Counted from the first letter of the stretch, positions 50,916 to 60,430 are shown. The stretch: DNA of 64,000 nt from Actinomycetospora lemnae (GCF_028737315.1 NZ_JAQZAO010000008.1:1-64000); one strand, 5' to 3'. Numbers and translations: made by a program. The notes: a model not told the origin generated them from the letters alone.

Positions 50916-52763
50916 GTGAGCCGGGAGGTGGAGGCCGCGCGCCGCCGCTTCCTGCGCTCGGGGCGGGACGCGGTCGGGCCGGGCGTGGTCGCGCCCGCGG
51001 TGCTCGCGTCGTGGGAACGCTCCGCGGGCATCGACCTGCAGCGCCTCGCCGCCGCCGTCCCCGACGGCACGGGTGGGGCGCCGCCGGGCGCGGCCCGGGT
51101 GCTCGACGAGGTCCACACCCGTCACCCCGACCTCGACGCCACCGTCCTCGTCGTCGGCCGCGACGGCGTGGTGCTGCGGCGTCGCGACGGCGAGGAGTCG
51201 CTCGCCGAGATCCTCGACGCCCTCGACCTCGTGCCCGGGCGCCGCCACGGGGAGCGCGACGTCGGCACCACCGCGGCGGCGGTCGCCCGGCACGAGGGCG
51301 TCGCGGTGACGGTCGAGGGCCCGGAGCACCTGCACCCCGCGCTCGGGGTGCTCGCCGCGGCCGCGGCGCCGGTCGAGCCGGGCGAGCTCGCCGTCGTCGT
51401 CGTGCGCCACGCCGCCGAGGGCGCCGCGCGCGACCTGCCGCTGGCCCGGGCGCTCGCGCGCGAGATCGCCGACGAGGACGCCCGGGCGCGCCGCGGCCGG
51501 ATCCTCGCGGTGCACGACGCGCTGGCCGCCGAGGCCGCGGGCGGGGCGGTCTGGGTGGTCGCGACCGACGGCGACGACGTCGTCCTCGGGGCGGGCGCGC
51601 GCCGGCTCCCGCCCGCCGACCAGCAGGTCCTCGCCGACCTCGCCCTCGCCGGCCTCGCCCTCGAGCGCCCCGGGGCGCCGTACCACGTCGACCTGCCCTC
51701 GGGCGGCTGCGCGGAGGTGGCCGTCCGGGAGGTCCGCCACGAGGAGCGCCTGGTGGGCTGCGTCGTCGGCGCCGGGCCCGCGGTCGACGAGCAGGGCCGG
51801 CGCGAGGCCGAGGCGCGCCGCCGCCAGGGCTCGCACGTCGCCCCCACCCGCCGCCGCGACTTCGCCGCCGACCTGCGCGGCGCCGGCTCCGAGGAGCGGG
51901 CGCACGCGGAGGCCCGGGTACGCGCCAACCGCGACCTGCTCACGCCCTCGCTGCGCGCCCGCCAGGAGCTCGCCGCGAACCTCGCGCGCCGCCGCCACCA
52001 GGTGCTCGTCGGCGAGGCCGGCGTCGGCAAGCGCACGATGGCCGTCGAGCAGTTCGGGCGGCTGTACCGCGACGGGGCGGTCACCGTCATCGCGACCGAC
52101 GCCACGGACGCCTCCGGCGACGGGGTCCGCGCCGCCGCGCCGCTCGCCCGCCTCGTGCACCGGCCGCCGTCCCGCCCGCACCTCGTGGTGCTCCGCGGTC
52201 TCCAGGGCGTGACCCCGCTCGTCGCGCGTCGCCTCGACGAGCAGCTGCGCCTGCTGCTCGCCCGCACGGGCGACGTGGTCGTCGTGGCGTGCCTCGACAC
52301 GGCGTCGGTGGACACCAGCCGCCCCTACGGCCTGCTGCTGCGCCACTTCCACGAGACCGTGCGCATCCCCGCGCTGCGCCACCGCGCCGACGAGCTCGCC
52401 GACCTCGCCCTGTCGGTGCTGCGCTCGATCGGCGGCGGGCGCTCGCTGCGGCTGTCGCACCAGGTGGTGCGGGTGCTCGAGGGCTACGCCTGGCCGGGCA
52501 ACGTCAGCGAGCTCGAGGACGTGCTGCGCTACGTCGTGGCGCGCAAGCCCGTCGGCGTCATCCAGGCCCCCGACCTGCCCGCCCTGTGCTTCACCCGCCG
52601 CGCCCCGCGCCTGTCGATGCTCGAGACCGCGCAGGCCGACGCGATCATCCAGGCCCTCTACGAGGCACGCGGCAACCGCTACCAGGCCGCGGCGATGCTC
52701 GGGATCGCCCGGTCCTCGCTCTACCGCAAGATCGACGCCTTCGGGATCAGCTACATCGCCTAG
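50916..52763 (+). CDS. AcoR/MimR-type transcription activator (GAF, degenerate AAA+, Fis HTH)
   Basis: A 615-aa regulator. GAF-like region about 40-180; AAA+ region about 345-530 with Walker A VGEAGVGKR near 367-375; Fis-type HTH near 580-612 (NRYQAAAMLGIARSSLYRKIDAFGI). The GAFTGA loop that contacts sigma-54 is absent, as in mycobacterial MimR-like activators, consistent with actinobacteria lacking sigma-54. It is followed 189 bp later by an alcohol dehydrogenase on the same strand. The pair looks like a regulator and its alcohol-inducible target. Confidence 0.85.
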   Translation: MSREVEAARRRFLRSGRDAVGPGVVAPAVLASWERSAGIDLQRLAAAVPDGTGGAPPGAARVLDEVHTRHPDLDATVLVVGRDGVVLRRRDGEESLAEILDALDLVPGRRHGERDVGTTAAAVARHEGVAVTVEGPEHLHPALGVLAAAAAPVEPGELAVVVVRHAAEGAARDLPLARALAREIADEDARARRGRILAVHDALAAEAAGGAVWVVATDGDDVVLGAGARRLPPADQQVLADLALAGLALERPGAPYHVDLPSGGCAEVAVREVRHEERLVGCVVGAGPAVDEQGRREAEARRRQGSHVAPTRRRDFAADLRGAGSEERAHAEARVRANRDLLTPSLRARQELAANLARRRHQVLVGEAGVGKRTMAVEQFGRLYRDGAVTVIATDATDASGDGVRAAAPLARLVHRPPSRPHLVVLRGLQGVTPLVARRLDEQLRLLLARTGDVVVVACLDTASVDTSRPYGLLLRHFHETVRIPALRHRADELADLALSVLRSIGGGRSLRLSHQVVRVLEGYAWPGNVSELEDVLRYVVARKPVGVIQAPDLPALCFTRRAPRLSMLETAQADAIIQALYEARGNRYQAAAMLGIARSSLYRKIDAFGISYIA

Positions 52764-52844
52764 GTGCCTCCGGCAGGTGAGCGCACCGGGTGTCCCGGAC
52801 CCGGGTCACTGATCGTCGGCGGCGGCATCGGGCCGCCGCGGGTG

Positions 52845-52887
52845 GTCCCAGGATGGGACAGGCGACTGTGGCCCGCGCCACTAGCGT
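52845..52887 (+). promoter_or_regulatory. GTCCCA-N3-TGGGAC inverted repeat and TAGCGT -10 upstream of adh
   Basis: The inverted repeat is at 52845-52859, 23 bp upstream of the TAGCGT at 52882-52887. A second, imperfect TGTCCC-containing copy lies at 52792-52812. This spacing fits activator binding upstream of a promoter. The adjacent AcoR-type protein is the candidate. Confidence 0.45.
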
Positions 52888-52952
52888 CGGAGCACGGCGG
52901 CCCGCGGGGGAGCGGCCGGGCCGCCCGGCAGCGCGAGCGACGAGGAGCGGCG

Positions 52953-53996
52953 ATGAAGGCACTGGTCTACCACGGTCCCGGCAACAAGGCCTGGGAGGAC
53001 GTCCCCGACGCCACGGTCCAGGAGCCGACCGACGTGGTGGTGAAGGTCGAGACCACGACGATCTGCGGCACCGACCTGCACATCCTGCAGGGCGACGTCG
53101 CCGCGGTGACCGACGGGCGCATCCTCGGCCACGAGGCGGTCGGGACGGTGACCGCGGTCGGCGACGCCGTGCGCGGCTTCTCGGTCGGCGACCGCGTACT
53201 CGTCCCCGCGATCACCAAGTGCGGGCGCTGCGAGTACTGCCAGCGCGGCATGCCGTCGCACTGCCAGACGGTCGGCGGCATCGGCTGGATCTTCGGACAC
53301 CTCATCGACGGCACCCAGGCCGAGTACGTCCGCGTCCCCTACGCGGACACCTCGCTCTACGCCGTCCCGCCCGAGGTCACCGACGAGCAGGCGATCTTCC
53401 TCGCCGACTCGCTGCCCACCGGCTACGAGGTCGGCGTGCTCGCCGGCAACGTGCGCCCCGGGCACACGGTGGCCGTCGTCGGCGCCGGCGCGGTGGGCCT
53501 CTCGGCGGTGCTCACCACCGGCCTGTGGGGCGCGTCGAAGGTCATCGCGATCGACTCGAACAAGTTCCGCCTGGAGAAGGCGCTGGAGTTCGGGGCGACC
53601 GACACCGTCGAGGTCGGCCCGGGGACCGTCGGCGACGTCGTCGCGCTCACCGACGGGCTCGGCGTCGACGTGGCGATCGAGGCCGTCGGGTACCCGGAGA
53701 CCCTGCTGACCGCGGCGTCCCTGGTCCGCCCCGGCGGCACGATCGCCAACGTCGGTGTGCACGGCACGCCCGTCGAGCTGCCGATGCAGGACATGTGGAT
53801 CAGCAACGTCACGCTGACCATGGGCCTCGTCGACACCGTGTCCATCCCGACCCTGCTCAAGATGGTCGCGTCCGGCCGCATCCCGGCCGAGAAGATGGGG
53901 ACCCACCGCTTCACGTTCGACCGGATCGACGAGGCCTACTCGGTCTTCGCCGACGCGGCCGCGAACCTCGCGCTCAAGGTCGTCATCACGCCCTGA
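52953..53996 (+). CDS. Zinc-dependent alcohol dehydrogenase
   Basis: A 347-aa medium-chain dehydrogenase. Catalytic Zn: Cys in TICGTD near 38 and His-Glu in LGHEAVG near 60. Structural Zn: CGRCEYCQRGMPSHC near 91-105. NAD(P): VGAGAVGLSA near 175. The length and the HILQGDVAAVTDGRILGHE region fit isopropanol/secondary-alcohol-like or adhA-type enzymes; the exact substrate is unknown. ATG 52953 has GAGGAG upstream. It follows an AcoR-type activator gene and is probably controlled by it. Confidence 0.92.
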   Translation: MKALVYHGPGNKAWEDVPDATVQEPTDVVVKVETTTICGTDLHILQGDVAAVTDGRILGHEAVGTVTAVGDAVRGFSVGDRVLVPAITKCGRCEYCQRGMPSHCQTVGGIGWIFGHLIDGTQAEYVRVPYADTSLYAVPPEVTDEQAIFLADSLPTGYEVGVLAGNVRPGHTVAVVGAGAVGLSAVLTTGLWGASKVIAIDSNKFRLEKALEFGATDTVEVGPGTVGDVVALTDGLGVDVAIEAVGYPETLLTAASLVRPGGTIANVGVHGTPVELPMQDMWISNVTLTMGLVDTVSIPTLLKMVASGRIPAEKMGTHRFTFDRIDEAYSVFADAAANLALKVVITP

Positions 53997-54132
53997 CCCG
54001 CGCCGTGGACGCTCGTCGGGCGCCGGTCCCCAGCCCCGGGCCGGCCCCCGACGTGGTCTGGTGGTGCTCCCCCGTGGCAGCGAACGCGCTGTTCGCGGCT
54101 TCTACGCGTCCGAACGCCGCGGTGATCACGCG

Positions 54133-54408
54133 TCAGAGCAGGACGACGAGCGTCGCGAGCCCGACGGCGAGCAGGAGCAGGAGCCGCCCGACCCACGACA
54201 CGACGGCCGCCTGCGACGCCAGCCGCGTGGCGACGACCTCCGGGTGGTCCTCGGGCTCGGTCACCGACCGCGGGCCGGACGTGGGCGCCGGCACGGGCGA
54301 CGGCGCGGGCGACGGCGCGGGCGACGGCACGGTCGGACGCGCCGCCGGCGTGCGCGGCGCCGGGACGGCGACCGGCCCGTCGACGATCGTGCGTGCCTCG
54401 ATGATCAT
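54133..54408 (-). CDS. Small single-TM protein with Pro/Ala/Ser repeats
   Basis: A 91-aa protein. The N-terminal half is disordered (PSPAPSPAPSPVPAPTSG, from a 12-bp DNA repeat at 54294-54329) and the C-terminus is one TM helix (VVSWVGRLLLLLAVGLATLVVLL), so it is tail-anchored. ATG 54408 has GGGGAGAG upstream. No family is recognised. It stands alone with 130-bp gaps on each side. Confidence 0.65.
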   Translation of the reverse strand: MIIEARTIVDGPVAVPAPRTPAARPTVPSPAPSPAPSPVPAPTSGPRSVTEPEDHPEVVATRLASQAAVVSWVGRLLLLLAVGLATLVVLL

Positions 54409-54546
54409 GTGCTCTCCCCGCGGAGTCTCGGTGCTCGCGGGGGACGTCGGCCCAGCTCAGGAGCTCGTTAGCGGATCTCCACGCGGTTCATCCCATGGGG
54501 TGGCTCGCGTTTCGGACCCCGTCCGACCGTCACCCGCGGTGGCGCC

Positions 54547-54912
54547 TCAGGGACCCGGCACCCGGGCCGGCGCGGTCCAGTCGAGGATCTTCTCCGGCAG
54601 CGGGGCGACCGGCGGCCTCGACAGGTCGAGACCGAAGACGTCCATGAGGAACTCGCGGAACTCGACGTCGAACGGCTCCTGCGAGGTCGCGATGAGCCCG
54701 AGCGTCCGGGCGGGGTCGTCGGCTTCCATGACCATGATCTCCATCGGCCCGCCGGCCGTGTGGTGGACGAACACACCCTGACGGACCACACCCTGCCGGG
54801 CCCGCGCCGCGGTGTACTCCTCGCTGCGCGCGCCGCCGAACGAGCTGATCGCCTCACGCCACTTCTCGTACTTCTCCGGCGGGATGGGCTGAGCCATCAC
54901 GATCATCGGCAT
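54547..54912 (-). CDS. Small hypothetical protein, possibly dimeric alpha/beta-barrel (dabb)-like
   Basis: A 121-aa soluble protein of unknown function. The pattern PIPPEKYEKWREAISSFGGARSEEYTAARARQGV near 9-42 followed by VFVHHTAGGPMEIMVMEADDPARTL looks like a ferredoxin-like dabb fold, but no conserved catalytic residues are evident. ATG 54912 follows GAGGAGCG. It sits between a tail-anchored protein and a NAD-epimerase on the same strand. Confidence 0.72.
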   Translation of the reverse strand: MPMIVMAQPIPPEKYEKWREAISSFGGARSEEYTAARARQGVVRQGVFVHHTAGGPMEIMVMEADDPARTLGLIATSQEPFDVEFREFLMDVFGLDLSRPPVAPLPEKILDWTAPARVPGP

Positions 54913-55037
54913 CGGGCGCTCCTCGGGTCGCCGCTCGGGTGCGACCGAGTGTGGCGCCGCCGACCCGGGCCGGCGGCGAGCTTCACCCGATGCGAGCAGC
55001 GACGACGCCTCGGCACGACGAGCGCGTCCCGGGCCGG

Positions 55038-56039
55038 TCACGCCACCGGCCGCGTCCGTTGCTCCTCGTGCCAGGCCAGGGTGCGGGCGAGCCCGGCCCG
55101 GAGTGCGGTGGTGGCTCGCCAGCCCAGGGCGGCCGCGGCCGGGCCCGGGTCGACGACGTGGGCGAGATCGTGGCGGCGGTCCTCGGTCTCGCCGAAGCCG
55201 AGGGGCCCGTGGTGGCCGGCGAGGTCGGCCAGGGTGCGGACCACCTCGGCGATCGAGGACGTGCGGCCGGACCCGACGTCGAGGACGAGGCCGGCGGCGC
55301 CGGGCGTGGTCGCGGCGCGCACGAACGCGTCGCAGACGTCGTCGACGTAGACCCAGTCGATCATCCGGGTGCCGCTGCTCAGGGCGGGCGTGGTGCCCTC
55401 GAGCAGGCAGGAGCACACGTAGGGCACGAGCTTGCGGGTGTCCGGCTGGTCGGGGCCGTAGACCATCGCGAGGCGCAGCACCGTCACCGGGAGCCCCCAC
55501 TGCGCGTGGAACAGCCGTGCGTAGCCGGTGGCGGCGCTCTTGGCCGCCGCGTAGGGCGAGACCGGCGGCTCGTCACCCCGCGGCTCCTCGACCGAGCCCG
55601 CGAGCACGACCCGGCACCCGGGCACGTCGTGCGCGGCGGTCATCACGGCGACCGCGGCGTGGGTGTTGGCCTCGAGCATCGGCAGCGCGAGGGCGCTCTC
55701 CCGGTCGCCCTGGACGAGGCTCGCGAGGTGGAGGACGGCCGCGGGGCGGACCCGCCCCACGACCGCGGCGACGTCCTCGTCGTCGGTCAGGTCGCCGCGG
55801 TGCCAGGTCAGGTCGGGCAGGGTCGCGACGTGGGGTCGGGGGTCGCGCGAGAGCGCGTGGACCTCGGCGCCGAGGCGCAGCAGGCGTCGGCACAGGTGGC
55901 GGCCGACGAAGCCGGTGGCGCCGGTGACGAGCACGCGCCGGCCCCGGAGCTCGCGGATCGGGTCGTCGTCACCCTGCGGGGTGGGCGCGGGGATGGACAG
56001 GGCAGGACGAGAGGCAGGCCGGGGGGCAGGCAGGGACAT
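55038..56039 (-). CDS. NAD-dependent epimerase/dehydratase (extended SDR)
   Basis: A 333-aa extended SDR. NAD-binding GATGFVGRHL is near 41-50; the catalytic Tyr-Lys are in SPYAAAKSA near 162-170 (YxxxK); the Ser/Thr partner is in VLAGSVEEP near 147. The conserved WVYVDDVCDAFVRA near 232-245 is the substrate-domain motif of nucleotide-sugar epimerases. The true sugar substrate is unknown and no glycosyltransferase is near. ATG 56039 is the start; its first 28 residues are Pro/Ala-rich. Confidence 0.88.
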   Translation of the reverse strand: MSLPAPRPASRPALSIPAPTPQGDDDPIRELRGRRVLVTGATGFVGRHLCRRLLRLGAEVHALSRDPRPHVATLPDLTWHRGDLTDDEDVAAVVGRVRPAAVLHLASLVQGDRESALALPMLEANTHAAVAVMTAAHDVPGCRVVLAGSVEEPRGDEPPVSPYAAAKSAATGYARLFHAQWGLPVTVLRLAMVYGPDQPDTRKLVPYVCSCLLEGTTPALSSGTRMIDWVYVDDVCDAFVRAATTPGAAGLVLDVGSGRTSSIAEVVRTLADLAGHHGPLGFGETEDRRHDLAHVVDPGPAAAALGWRATTALRAGLARTLAWHEEQRTRPVA

Positions 56040-56161
56040 GGTCGAGTGCGCCTCAAGGAAGCGTGGCCCGCGGTCGGGCCGGTGGACGTGGTCGGTGCGA
56101 CGGGGCACCGCGACCTGCTGTCCGCACGCGCGGCGCGGGACCACCCGGGCGGGTGGCCGGG

Positions 56162-56737
56162 TCAGGTGGCGAGCCCGACCGTCAGCGGCGGGCCGCGACG
56201 GGGACGGCACCGGGTGAACGCGTGGTCGTCGTGTGGTCGGGGCCGGTCCGGGCGCGCGGGCAGCAGCGCCGGGCCGGTGGAGACCGCCACGGGCAGGCGC
56301 GCGACGACGGCCGCCGCCGTGATCACCGTGGTGGCCACGAAGGCCACGATCGGCTCGCTGCCGGCGACGACGGCCACGAGCAGCGCCACCGCGAGCTGGA
56401 TGGTCAGCCCGGACAGCTCCTCGGGCACGTCGTGGGAGTGCGGCAGCAGGCCCCCGGTCGCCTGGGCCAGCTCCCCGACGCCGTGGGCGACGGGCTGGAC
56501 CACCACCGCGACGTTGACCAGGAAGAACAACCCGCGCAGGCGGCCGCGCAGCATCCACCGCAGCAGGCCGACGGCGACGGCGACCAGGACCAGGCTCAGG
56601 GTGTGGTCCGGGCGCTCGCCCGCGAGCACGTCGAAGGTCCCGGCCACCGCGACCACCGCGAGCGAGGAGGCCACGAGCGCCCACGAGCCCACGCGCGACG
56701 GAGGCACCGTCGCTCCTCGCGGTCGCCTGTACCCCAT
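56162..56737 (-). CDS. Multi-TM membrane protein of unknown function
   Basis: A 191-aa protein with about five TM helices (near 18-38, 46-62, 69-85, 112-128, 134-155), no known family. The C-terminus is basic and Pro-rich. ATG 56737 is taken as start. Neighbours are a NAD-epimerase downstream and a GAF-ANTAR gene upstream on the same strand, each separated by about 115-120 bp. Confidence 0.7.
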   Translation of the reverse strand: MGYRRPRGATVPPSRVGSWALVASSLAVVAVAGTFDVLAGERPDHTLSLVLVAVAVGLLRWMLRGRLRGLFFLVNVAVVVQPVAHGVGELAQATGGLLPHSHDVPEELSGLTIQLAVALLVAVVAGSEPIVAFVATTVITAAAVVARLPVAVSTGPALLPARPDRPRPHDDHAFTRCRPRRGPPLTVGLAT

Positions 56738-56850
56738 GACAGCGACGGTAGCAGTCCCGATGGAGTGGCACCGTCACGGATAGTGACCGTCGACAGCACC
56801 CGGTGGTGGCCACCATCGCTCGACACCCGGGGGTCCGCGGGGACGGGTGG

Positions 56851-57588
56851 CTAGGCGACGTGCGGTCGGCCCGGTCCGGCACCGCTCGTGGCGCGCTCCC
56901 CGCACTGCTCGTCGACCCACCGGGCGACGTCGACGACCTTGATGTTGGAGGCCTGGGACGCCTCGACGAGGCGGGCGAAGGCGGCGTCCTCGTCGAGCCC
57001 GAAGCGCTCCATCATCACGCCCTTGGCGCGGCCGATGAGGTCGCGGTTGGCGAGGGCCCGCTGCAGGCAGGCGGCCTGCTCGGCAGCGAGCAGCAGCATG
57101 CCGGCGTGCAGGGCGAACACACCGGCGGCCCGGCGGGCCTGCCCGTCGAACGCGTCGGCCCGGGAGCCGTAGAGGTTCAGCGCCGCCCGCGGGGCGCCCT
57201 CGACCTCGAGCCGCACCGAGATCATCGACCGGTGGCCCGCGTCGAGGACGTGCTCGCTGAAGGTCGGCCACCGCGCGCCGTCCGATCCGGCGAAGTCCGC
57301 GGCGACCACGGTGCCGTCGGGCGGGGGGTCGTCGAGGACCTCCATCGCCGGCCCCTCGTGCAGCTCCCGTTGCAGCGCGTCGAGCTCGCCGATCGGCGCG
57401 GTGACACCGTCGAGGGTGGAGGGGTGGGTGTCGGCCGGGGTCAGACCCACGGTCGACGCCTCGGGCACCGCAGCGACCGCGGCGGCCACGATCCGCTCCA
57501 CGGCCTCGGCGTGGTCGCGCACACCGGACCGGCAGTTGAGCTCGCGGCAGGCGCGGCGCAGGTGCGCGACGAGGGCATCCGCGGTCAT
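56851..57588 (-). CDS. GAF-ANTAR domain protein (RNA-binding antiterminator type)
   Basis: A 245-aa protein. A GAF domain spans about 25-165 (LQRELHEGPAMEVLDD near 72-87; RSMISVRLEVEG near 119-130). An ANTAR domain spans about 172-228 with LQRALANRDLIGRAKGVMMERFGLDEDAAFARLVEASQ in two parts, the fold that binds two-hairpin RNA antiterminators. ATG 57588 has GGAGGCGG upstream. It is paralogous to the next gene on the strand. Confidence 0.9.
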   Translation of the reverse strand: MTADALVAHLRRACRELNCRSGVRDHAEAVERIVAAAVAAVPEASTVGLTPADTHPSTLDGVTAPIGELDALQRELHEGPAMEVLDDPPPDGTVVAADFAGSDGARWPTFSEHVLDAGHRSMISVRLEVEGAPRAALNLYGSRADAFDGQARRAAGVFALHAGMLLLAAEQAACLQRALANRDLIGRAKGVMMERFGLDEDAAFARLVEASQASNIKVVDVARWVDEQCGERATSGAGPGRPHVA

Positions 57589-57868
57589 CGTGACCGCCTC
57601 CGTCCGCTGGGAGCGGCGGACCACGCGGGGTGGTCCCGGCAGAGCCGAGCGACATGCGCTGCGTTCTGCCCCAGGCCGTCTGTCGGCGGTCGAGGACGCA
57701 CATGAAGGACGATCTGTCGGGGCGACGGCCCCAGTACGCCGTGCGCCCCGCCCTGATGGTCGAGACATCGAACGAACGCCTTGTTCATTCGCCGATGGGA
57801 ACCGACTGTCCTCGGCCCGTGACGGTCGGGTCAAGGGCCCGCGCGGGCTGTTCATCGCCCCGTGGGCC

Positions 57869-58684
57869 TCAGCGTGCCCGGCCGCGCTCGTCCCCGAGAC
57901 CCCCGCGCGCGCCCCCGCCGCCCGCCGAGCGCGTCGAGGCCGGGTGTCCTCGACGGTGGCTGCGCGGCGCCCGGGCGCGGCGGCGCTCGACGGCCTCGCT
58001 CGTGAGCCACGCGGCGACGTCGACGAGCTCCGTCTCCGTGTCCCGGGACGAGCGGACCAGCATGCGGAAGGCCTCCTCGCCGTCGACGGCGAAGCGTTCC
58101 ATGAGCATGCCCGTGGCCTGGCCGATGACGTCGCGGGTGTCGATCGTCCGCTGCAGGTCGGAGGCCTGCCGGCTGCCGTGGAGCAGCAGGGCGGCCTGGA
58201 GACCGAAGAGGCCGGCGGTCAGGCGCGCCGCGTCGTCGAAGGTGTGCGGGCGGCCGGCGTAGAGGTTGAGCGCGGCCCGGGTGTCCTCGACGCCGACGAG
58301 CTGGGTCGACAGGACCGAGCAGTAGCCGGCCTCGACCGCCGCCGGGGCGAAGTGCGGCCATCGGGACGCGTCGGGTCCGGCGAGGTCCTCGGCGGTGACG
58401 ACACCGTCGTCCGGGGCGTGCTCCATGGCGTCGATGCACGGACCCTCGTGCAGCTCGCTCTGCAACCGGTCGAGCTTGCTGATCGTCTCGGTCGTGGGGC
58501 TGCGGGAACTGGTCCTGCCGTCCTCGGTCATCGAGATGCCGCCGGCGTCGGCGCCGGGCACGGTGGCGACCGCGGTGAGGACGATCCTGGTCAGGGTCGT
58601 CTCCAGGTCGCGGATGGAGCACCCGCCCACCAGGTCGTGGGCGGCGGTGCGCAGGGTGACGACGAGCCGGTCAGGGCTGGACAC
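57869..58684 (-). CDS. GAF-ANTAR domain protein, second paralogue
   Basis: A 271-aa paralogue of the preceding protein. GAF near 20-165 (LQSELHEGPCIDAMEHAPDD; GYCSVLSTQLVGVEDTRAALNLYAG) and ANTAR near 175-232 (LQRTIDTRDVIGQATGMLMERFAVDGEEAFRMLVRSSRD). The C-terminal 35 residues are Arg/Gly-rich, unlike its twin. GTG 58684 is the start with GGAGG 7 nt upstream. About 280 bp of non-coding DNA separates it from the downstream paralogue. Confidence 0.9.
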   Translation of the reverse strand: MSSPDRLVVTLRTAAHDLVGGCSIRDLETTLTRIVLTAVATVPGADAGGISMTEDGRTSSRSPTTETISKLDRLQSELHEGPCIDAMEHAPDDGVVTAEDLAGPDASRWPHFAPAAVEAGYCSVLSTQLVGVEDTRAALNLYAGRPHTFDDAARLTAGLFGLQAALLLHGSRQASDLQRTIDTRDVIGQATGMLMERFAVDGEEAFRMLVRSSRDTETELVDVAAWLTSEAVERRRARAPRSHRRGHPASTRSAGGGGARGGLGDERGRAR

Positions 58685-58742
58685 GACGGGCCTCCAACGG
58701 CCAGGCGGAGCACACGGGACGGCCGATGACGATCGCCCGCTC

Positions 58743-59039
58743 CTACCCGGGCGGCCGCCCGCCCAACCGTCGTCGCAGCGCGGCCTCGGTGGCGTCGTCG
58801 AGGGCGACGACCTCCCGGGCGGGCACGAGGAGCGGGGCCTCGCCCCTCTGCGGTGGGGGCTCGTGGTCGCCCGCGGCCGCCGGTGCGCCCGTCGGGAACC
58901 GGCCCAGCGCGAGCCGCCGCTGGAGCGCCAGGCGTCGCCGCCGGTCCCGCGAGCACTCGCGGACCAGCTCGGCCTCGGCGACGGTGTGGCGCGCCGCCTC
59001 GAGCGCGTGGTCGACGTCCGCGAAGTCGGCTCGGTGCAC
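58743..59039 (-). CDS. Small hypothetical protein
   Basis: A 98-aa soluble protein rich in Arg, Ala and Glu, with an N-terminal helix (HALEAARHTVAEAELVRECSRDRRRRL near 11-37). Third-position GC is high, supporting coding. GTG 59039 is the start. It precedes the second GAF-ANTAR gene by 58 bp on the same strand and may share its transcript. No family recognised. Confidence 0.6.
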   Translation of the reverse strand: MHRADFADVDHALEAARHTVAEAELVRECSRDRRRRLALQRRLALGRFPTGAPAAAGDHEPPPQRGEAPLLVPAREVVALDDATEAALRRRLGGRPPG

Positions 59040-59175
59040 GGCGGGTGGTCCTTCCCTGAGCGTGTCGTCGCGGGGTCACCGGGATGGTGCAGCACCGCGA
59101 CGCTCCGCGCTGACCGGTCCGCGCGCCACCGCGCGGCTCGCTCGACGAGTCCCCACCCGGACAGGCTCGGCCGGC

Positions 59176-60279
59176 CTAGGCGAACGAGGCGACGGGATCG
59201 CCGACGGCGCCGTCGTCGGGGACCACGCCGAGCCCGGGACCGGTCGGCACCCGGATGCGGCCGCCCTCGACCCGGACCGGGTTCGCCGAGTCGTAGTGCA
59301 GGCCCACGTAGGGTTCGGCGAGCCACACGCCCTCGAGCAGGCGGGGGTGCACGGTCGCGGCGACGTGCACGCAGGCCGCCGCGATGAGGTCCCCGCCCCA
59401 GGAGTCGTCGCAGGTGTGGGGCAGCGACCGTGCCTCGCAGACGTCGCGGACGGTGGCCATGGTCCCGAGGCCGCCCAGCCGGGTGACCTTGAGGCCGAAC
59501 CCGTCGCACACCCCGAGCGAGATCGCCCGCAGCACCTCGCCGAGGCCCTCGGCGCTCTCGTCCAGGTAGACCGGGTGGTCCAGCTGGGCGCGGATCGCGG
59601 CGATCTCCTCCACGGTGTGGCAGGGCTGTTCGAACACGAACGGGATGTCGGCGCACTCCCGGTCGATCCGCAGGACGTCGCGGGTGAGCAGCGCCCGGTT
59701 GGCGTCGACGACGAGCCGTGGGCAGCCGGTCGCCTCCCACACCTTCCGGATCACCTCGATGTCGATCTCGACCGGCCGTCCACCGATCTTCACCTGGAGC
59801 CGGGGGTAGCCCTCGGCGATCTTCTGCGCGGCGACGCGGGCGGTCTCGTCGGGGTCGTCGAGCGTCAGCGACCAGTACGAGTCGACCCGATCGGTCGTCG
59901 CGCCGCCGAGCATGTCGCACACCCTCAGGCCGTGGGCCTTGCCGAGCAGGTCGTGCACCGCGATGTCGATCGCGGCCTTCGCGTAGTCGTGGCCGTGGAG
60001 CAGCCCGTGCAGCGCGCGCCGGACCGCCGCGGGCCCGGTCACCGTCCGGCCGATCAGCCCCGGGGCCATCTGGGTCAGGGCCGCGCGGGCGCCGAGGGCG
60101 TGGGCCGGGGCGTGGGTCGGGCCGATGGGGCACGTCTCGCCCCATCCGGAGAGCCCGGTGTCCGACACGACCTGCACGACCGTCGAGTCCAGGGCGGTGG
60201 GGGCGCCCTCGGACATCCGGTAGGCGGGGCCGTTCGACGGCAGGTCGACCTGGTAGAGGTGGATCTCGGCGATCCGCAC
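59176..60279 (-). CDS. Enolase-superfamily (mandelate racemase/MLE-type) enzyme
   Basis: A 367-aa TIM-barrel enzyme. The catalytic Lys pair is in LQVKIGG near 161-167; metal ligands Asp in VVDANRA near 189-195, Glu in FEQPC near 216-220 and Asp/Glu in YLDESA near 239-244; the second Lys is in [10 protein letters not shown] near 264-273. The HTCDDSWGG segment near 294-302 resembles the hydroxyproline-betaine epimerase/cis-3-hydroxyproline dehydratase branch. GTG 60279 has GGAGGAG. An SDR lies upstream; a transported or plant-derived amino-acid-like substrate is a guess only. Confidence 0.85.
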   Translation of the reverse strand: MRIAEIHLYQVDLPSNGPAYRMSEGAPTALDSTVVQVVSDTGLSGWGETCPIGPTHAPAHALGARAALTQMAPGLIGRTVTGPAAVRRALHGLLHGHDYAKAAIDIAVHDLLGKAHGLRVCDMLGGATTDRVDSYWSLTLDDPDETARVAAQKIAEGYPRLQVKIGGRPVEIDIEVIRKVWEATGCPRLVVDANRALLTRDVLRIDRECADIPFVFEQPCHTVEEIAAIRAQLDHPVYLDESAEGLGEVLRAISLGVCDGFGLKVTRLGGLGTMATVRDVCEARSLPHTCDDSWGGDLIAAACVHVAATVHPRLLEGVWLAEPYVGLHYDSANPVRVEGGRIRVPTGPGLGVVPDDGAVGDPVASFA

Positions 60280-60430
60280 GGTGCTCCTCCCGATCCGCGT
60301 GTCGGTGTCGTCGATCGCCGGCGAGGCGTGACGCCGGTCCGGTCACTCGACGCACGCCTGATGGCCCCTGTGCCCCGAGGCGTGGTCCCAGGACCTCGAG
60401 AGCGAGGCCGACCAACACACCCTTCCGTGT

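Noticed and set aside
50916..52763. Sigma-54-dependent activation of the dehydrogenase.
   Set aside because: The protein lacks GAFTGA and the promoter region has no GG-N10-GC element at a suitable place.
57585..57868. A 67-aa minus-strand ORF between the GAF-ANTAR genes.
   Set aside because: It overlaps the start region of the downstream gene and has no ribosome-binding site or GC3 pattern; treated as leader or promoter region.
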